Source: an uncultured beta proteobacterium (lineage in GTDB: Bacteria > Pseudomonadota > Gammaproteobacteria > Burkholderiales > Burkholderiaceae_C). From it: a stretch of 64,000 bases of DNA. The notes under the pieces were generated by a model. That model was not told where the DNA came from. It saw only the letters and a program-made list of their open reading frames with translations, and did no database searches. Where the stretch lies: the NCBI GenBank assembly GCA_903905735.1, contig CAIVHU010000013.1, positions 1 through 64,000 of the forward strand, written 5' to 3'. This document shows positions 60,540-64,000 of the stretch, one piece after another (positions within the stretch are counted from its first letter, which is position 1; the number at the start of each line of letters is the position of its first letter). A program made the translations under genes and the position numbers.

Positions 60540-61763
60540 GTGAATCCTGACGCACATCATCTGTGGAAAGCCCCACGCTGGGCGCTGGCCGTGTTGCTGG
60601 CCATGCTGGGCATGCTCGGGCCGTTTTCGATTGACACCTATATCCCGGCGTTTTCCGGCATTGCCGCGTCTTTGAACGCGACGCCGGTGCAGATGCAACA
60701 AACGCTATCGGCCTATTTGTTCGGTTTTGCCTTCATGAGCCTGTTTCACGGCGCGCTGTCCGACAGCGTGGGGCGTAGACCGGTGGTGCTGTGGGGACTG
60801 GCAGCATTCACGGCGGCCTCCATGGGTTGCGCGCTGTCACAAAGCATTGGTCAACTGGTGTTTTTTCGCGCCGTGCAGGGGCTGACCACGGGCGCGGGCA
60901 TTGTGGTGTCGCGCGCGGTGGTGCGTGACATGTTTGCGCCCGCCCAGGCGCAAAAGGTCATGAGCCAGATCACCATTTATTTTGGTGTGGCACCAGCGGT
61001 GGCCCCCATGATTGGCGGCGTGTTGTTTGCGCATCTGGGCTGGCACAGCGTGTTCTGGTTTCTGACAGGTGTGGGGGTGTTTTTGTGGGTGGCCAACTAC
61101 CGCTTGCTGCCTGAGACCTTGCATTTGAGCCATCGCCATCCGCTCAAGGTCAGCAATTTGCTGCAGGGTTACTGGAAGCTGGGGCGCGACCCGCGTTTCT
61201 TTTTGCTGGCGCTGGCCAGCGGGGTGCCGTTCAACGGCATGTTTTTGTATGTGCTGTCGGCACCGGTGTTTCTGGGTGAGCATCTGGCGCTACTCCCCAC
61301 GCAGTTTTTCTGGTTTTTTGTGCTCACCATCAGCGGCATCATGAGTGGCGCCTGGGTCAGCGGGCGCATGGCGGGCAAGCTGGCACCCAAGCGGCAGATA
61401 CGGCACGGTTTTCTCATCATGTTCACTATCGCGTTGGTCAACCTGGCGGCCAATGCGGTGTTTCCGGCTCATGCGGCGTGGGCGATGTTTCCGGTGGCGA
61501 TTTTTGCCTTTGGCTGGGCCATGATGGTGCCGGCGGTGACGCTGCTGGTGCTTGACTTGCACCCGGAGCGCCGGGGCATGGCATCGAGCCTGCAGGCGTT
61601 CATCGGCTCCACCGCCAACGGTCTGGTGGCCGGGGTGGTTGCGCCGCTGGTGATGCATTCCACCGTGGCGCTGGCGGCCACCTCGCTGGCCATGTTGTCG
61701 ATTGGCCTGGTGGCCTGGGTGATGCTGCACCGGCGCTGGCCCGCCATTGGCAGCACGGCTTGA
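60540..61763 (+). CDS. Bcr/CflA family multidrug efflux MFS transporter
   Basis: 407 residues with 12 predicted helices. The Bcr/CflA N-terminus is GMLGPFSIDTYIPAFSGIAA; the loop 2-3 motif is GALSDSVGRRPVVLWG and helix 4-5 has FRAVQGLTTGAGIVVSRAVV. It is expected to export drugs or metabolites by proton antiport. Start GTG 60540 has no good ribosome site, so the first residues are uncertain. A small membrane gene follows at 10 bases. Confidence 0.88.
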   Translation: MNPDAHHLWKAPRWALAVLLAMLGMLGPFSIDTYIPAFSGIAASLNATPVQMQQTLSAYLFGFAFMSLFHGALSDSVGRRPVVLWGLAAFTAASMGCALSQSIGQLVFFRAVQGLTTGAGIVVSRAVVRDMFAPAQAQKVMSQITIYFGVAPAVAPMIGGVLFAHLGWHSVFWFLTGVGVFLWVANYRLLPETLHLSHRHPLKVSNLLQGYWKLGRDPRFFLLALASGVPFNGMFLYVLSAPVFLGEHLALLPTQFFWFFVLTISGIMSGAWVSGRMAGKLAPKRQIRHGFLIMFTIALVNLAANAVFPAHAAWAMFPVAIFAFGWAMMVPAVTLLVLDLHPERRGMASSLQAFIGSTANGLVAGVVAPLVMHSTVALAATSLAMLSIGLVAWVMLHRRWPAIGSTA

Positions 61764-61773
61764 GGGGTGCCAT

Positions 61774-62145
61774 GTGAAATTGATGATTCCGGTGATCTTT
61801 TTGTTGAGTGCGTCTGTGGCGTTGGGTTTGTGGATGGGTTGGCAGTTCCTTCGCCGCAGGCACAGCAACCCGATCCACATCGGTTTTCATCTGATTTTGG
61901 GTGTGGCCGGGCTGGAGGCGGTGGTGATGCTGATGCGTGGCGCACTGACGGGCACTGCCGCCGCTGCTAGCCCGTTCGGCAAGACCGCCGCGCTGGTGCT
62001 GGCGCTGGCAGTCATTTCGGGGTTTGCCACCTCGGTGGTGGCCCGGCGCTGGTCGCGCACCACCGGTGGGATCACACTGGCCACCCATGCGGTGCTGGGT
62101 ACAGTGGGATTTGTGATGTTTTTGGCGTGGGTCCTCAATTTGTAA
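61774..62145 (+). CDS. Small unknown inner-membrane protein
   Basis: 123 residues with four hydrophobic segments (MIPVIFLLSASVALGLWMGW; IHIGFHLILGVAGLEAVVML; ALVLALAVISGFATSVVA; LATHAVLGTVGFVMFLAWVL). Family not recognised. Start GTG 61774 has GAGGGG seven bases upstream; ATG 61783 is an alternative. Probably co-transcribed with the transporter 10 bases upstream. Confidence 0.65.
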   Translation: MKLMIPVIFLLSASVALGLWMGWQFLRRRHSNPIHIGFHLILGVAGLEAVVMLMRGALTGTAAAASPFGKTAALVLALAVISGFATSVVARRWSRTTGGITLATHAVLGTVGFVMFLAWVLNL

Positions 62146-62225
62146 AGTTTGCAAAGTGGGGCCGGGCTTGACAGGCACTACCATGGCGTGCGTCTATATT
62201 CGATGCATATCAACAAGGAGCAAGC

Positions 62226-64000
62226 ATGGCTGACACACCGTATCAATGGCGTTTTTTCCGCGCCGGTGGTTTTGACCAGGTACAACTCGACACCGCCGCC
62301 GACCTGCTGGCGCTGGGCGAACTGGACCAGAAGCTGTGGGTGGCCCTGTCCTGCCCGGTGAAGGGCATTGAGTTTGACTCGCGCAGTCTGCAGTTCATCG
62401 ACAGCGACAACGACGGCCATGTGCGTGCGCCTGAGTTGCTGGCTGCCATTGCCTGGGCCAACAGCCGCTTGACCAGCGCGGATCCGCTGGTGCAAAAGCG
62501 TCAGGGTGTGTCCGTGGCGCAAATCCGCGACGAAGACGAGCCCGGCAAACTGATCAAGACGGCCGCACAGGCGTTGACCAAGGAGTTGGGCAAGTCGGAG
62601 ACGGACGAACTCACCGTGGCCGAGACCAGCAGCGCACAGGCTGGTCACGCGGCACGTGCCCTGTCCGCCTGGGAGGCGGCCGGTGCCGATGCCCTGCCGC
62701 TGGGCGAAGCCACCGCTGCCGCCCACGCGCTGGTGACCGAACTCGACGGCAAGGTGCAGGACTTTTTCACGCGTTGCCAGCTGGCCGCTTTTGACGAGCG
62801 TGCGGGCGGTGCCCTGAATGCCTCGGAAGATTCGCTCAAGGCGCTGGCACCGGCCACCTTGCAGGCTGGTACCCAGGCCATCAGCGACTTGCCTTTGGCA
62901 CACATCAGCGCTGGTGCCGCGTTGCCTTTGAACGTGGGTGTTAATCCGGCCTGGGCGGCACGCCTTGCCACCTTGCGCGACACCATCGTGAACCCTCTGC
63001 TGGGGGCTCAGACTGAAATCAGCGCCGCCGACTGGCAAGCCATCAAGGACAAGCTGGCCACCTACACCACTTGGCTGGCGGCCAAGCCCGACCCCACCGC
63101 TGAGGGTGATGGTTTGAGCGACCTGGAAAAACTCGCCCGTTATGTGCGCGACCTGCACGCGCTGGCCAACAACTTTGTCGCATTCCGCAACTTTTACACC
63201 CGCCAGGGCATGGCCACCTTCCAGATCGGCACGCTGTATCTGGATGGCCGCTCGTGCGAGTTGTGCGTGGCGGTCAACGATGCGGCCAAACATGGCGCGC
63301 TGGCGAATCTGTCGGGCGTGTGCCTGGTGTATTGCGACTGTGTGCGCGGGGCAGACAAGGTGAGCATTGCTGCAGCGTTCACCGCAGGCGACTCGGATCA
63401 ACTCATGGTCGGGCGCAACGGCGTGTTCTATGACCGCCAGGGCCGTGACTGGGACGCCACCATCACCAAGATCATCGACCACCCGATCAGTCTGCGCCAG
63501 GCCTTCTGGTCACCCTACAAAAAGGCGGCACGCCTGGTGAGTTCTCAGTTGCAAAAGCTGGCGGCCAGCAAGGCCAATGCAGCCGATGACACACTGGGAA
63601 AAGCTGCCGTCAGTGCCGCTGAAAAAAGTGCCAAGGGCGAGGTGGTCAAGGCACCGCCGCCACCCTTTGATGTGGGCAAGTTTGCCGGTATCTTTGCCGC
63701 CATCGGGTTGGCGCTGGGGGCGATTGGCACCATGGCAGTGTCGGTGGCCTCGGGCCTGTTCTCGCTGGCCTGGTGGCAGTTCCCGCTGGTGATTGTGGGC
63801 TTGATGCTGGTCATCTCTTTGCCGTCGATGATCGTGGCGTGGTTCAAGTTGCGGGCGCGTAACCTGGGTCCGATTCTGGACGCCAATGGCTGGGCCATCA
63901 ATGCGCGTGCCCGTATCAACATCCCGTTTGGCACCTCGCTGACGAAAGTGGCGCAACTGCCTGCAGGTGCGCAACGTACCCTGAGCGATCCGTACGCAGA
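62226..64000 (+). CDS. EF-hand-containing membrane protein, 3' end outside window
   Basis: An open frame of at least 591 codons starting at ATG 62226 (RBS AAGGAG, six bases upstream) and still open at the window end. Not a named family known to me. Residues 59-70 (DSDNDGHVRAPE) form a perfect EF-hand calcium loop; a weaker acidic loop is in TAEGDGLSDLEK. The middle is helical and Ala-rich. After a short Pro run (KAPPPPFDVGKF near 478) come two long transmembrane helices (about 485-510 and 515-538) and a soluble tail. No signal peptide, so the EF-hand part probably faces the cytoplasm. Confidence 0.75.
   Translation, partial: MADTPYQWRFFRAGGFDQVQLDTAADLLALGELDQKLWVALSCPVKGIEFDSRSLQFIDSDNDGHVRAPELLAAIAWANSRLTSADPLVQKRQGVSVAQIRDEDEPGKLIKTAAQALTKELGKSETDELTVAETSSAQAGHAARALSAWEAAGADALPLGEATAAAHALVTELDGKVQDFFTRCQLAAFDERAGGALNASEDSLKALAPATLQAGTQAISDLPLAHISAGAALPLNVGVNPAWAARLATLRDTIVNPLLGAQTEISAADWQAIKDKLATYTTWLAAKPDPTAEGDGLSDLEKLARYVRDLHALANNFVAFRNFYTRQGMATFQIGTLYLDGRSCELCVAVNDAAKHGALANLSGVCLVYCDCVRGADKVSIAAAFTAGDSDQLMVGRNGVFYDRQGRDWDATITKIIDHPISLRQAFWSPYKKAARLVSSQLQKLAASKANAADDTLGKAAVSAAEKSAKGEVVKAPPPPFDVGKFAGIFAAIGLALGAIGTMAVSVASGLFSLAWWQFPLVIVGLMLVISLPSMIVAWFKLRARNLGPILDANGWAINARARINIPFGTSLTKVAQLPAGAQRTLSDPYA

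Noticed and set aside
62178..63482. Long minus-strand open frame of 434 codons
   Set aside because: It is antisense to the EF-hand protein, which has a good ribosome site and domain structure; the minus frame is His/Arg/Gly-rich with no motif, a common effect of high GC.

Overview
The window is about 60% GC and looks like chromosome from a betaproteobacterium of the family Comamonadaceae, close to Rhodoferax. Grounds for this are the trimeric porin type, an ahcY-tlyA-metF group behind an S-adenosylhomocysteine (SAH) riboswitch, hexR beside zwf, the DUF2844/DUF3443 pair, and a roughly 45-bp interspersed palindromic repeat of which I count 18 copies. The taxon is inferred from gene content; no 16S gene is present. 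I found no rRNA, tRNA, CRISPR array or complete insertion sequence.

Layout. 0-5 kb is accessory and eroded: a porin with a damaged 5' end, a DUF2844-DUF3443 pair whose second gene is frameshifted, a PIN/Phd toxin-antitoxin pair, a BrnT/BrnA pair with a short toxin, and a frameshifted CopG antitoxin. 5.2-11.5 kb is one giant UvrA, two complete UvrA units in one chain, interrupted in frame by several palindromic repeats. 11.7-13.6 kb carries an AbrB/PIN toxin-antitoxin pair and a histone-deacetylase-like amidohydrolase. 13.6-20.3 kb is a probable signalling and acetate-uptake block: a cNMP/CBS/DUF294 nucleotidyltransferase, ActP with its small partner, and a membrane PAS pseudo-histidine-kinase fused to a DEDDh exonuclease. 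20.3-27.3 kb is again eroded: a UspA remnant, a TAXI-type binding protein, a decayed DUF294 paralogue, an MFS transporter, a HAD phosphatase, a truncated LuxR regulator, an unknown protein, and hicAB whose antitoxin is split by a 7-bp tandem repeat.

27.3-42 kb holds prfC and then a complete glycogen locus as two convergent arms, pgm-glgC-glgA-malQ on + and glgP-glgB-glgX on -. Together these cover synthesis (Pgm, GlgC, GlgA, GlgB) and breakdown (GlgP, GlgX, MalQ). 42.2-45.7 kb is the methyl cycle: SAH riboswitch, ahcY, a TlyA-like methyltransferase and metF. 45.8-49.5 kb makes nucleotide sugars (manC, a second NDP-sugar pyrophosphorylase, galE). 49.7-55.9 kb has an M20 peptidase and then hexR-zwf divergent from tal-pgi, joining the oxidative pentose-phosphate and Entner-Doudoroff entry to glycolysis. 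56-58 kb has a YihX-like phosphatase, an alpha/beta hydrolase lipoprotein and a small outer-membrane protein. 58.2-60.4 kb is groESL under a CIRCE operator. 60.5-64 kb has a Bcr/CflA transporter, a small membrane protein and an EF-hand membrane protein cut off by the window end.

The strongest unusual signals are the palindromic repeat family that sits inside at least seven protein-coding genes without breaking them, the fused double UvrA that has collected five such insertions, the kinase-like/exonuclease fusion beside ActP and DUF294, the DUF3443 protein with two pepsin-like active-site motifs, and the heptanucleotide tract in hicB.
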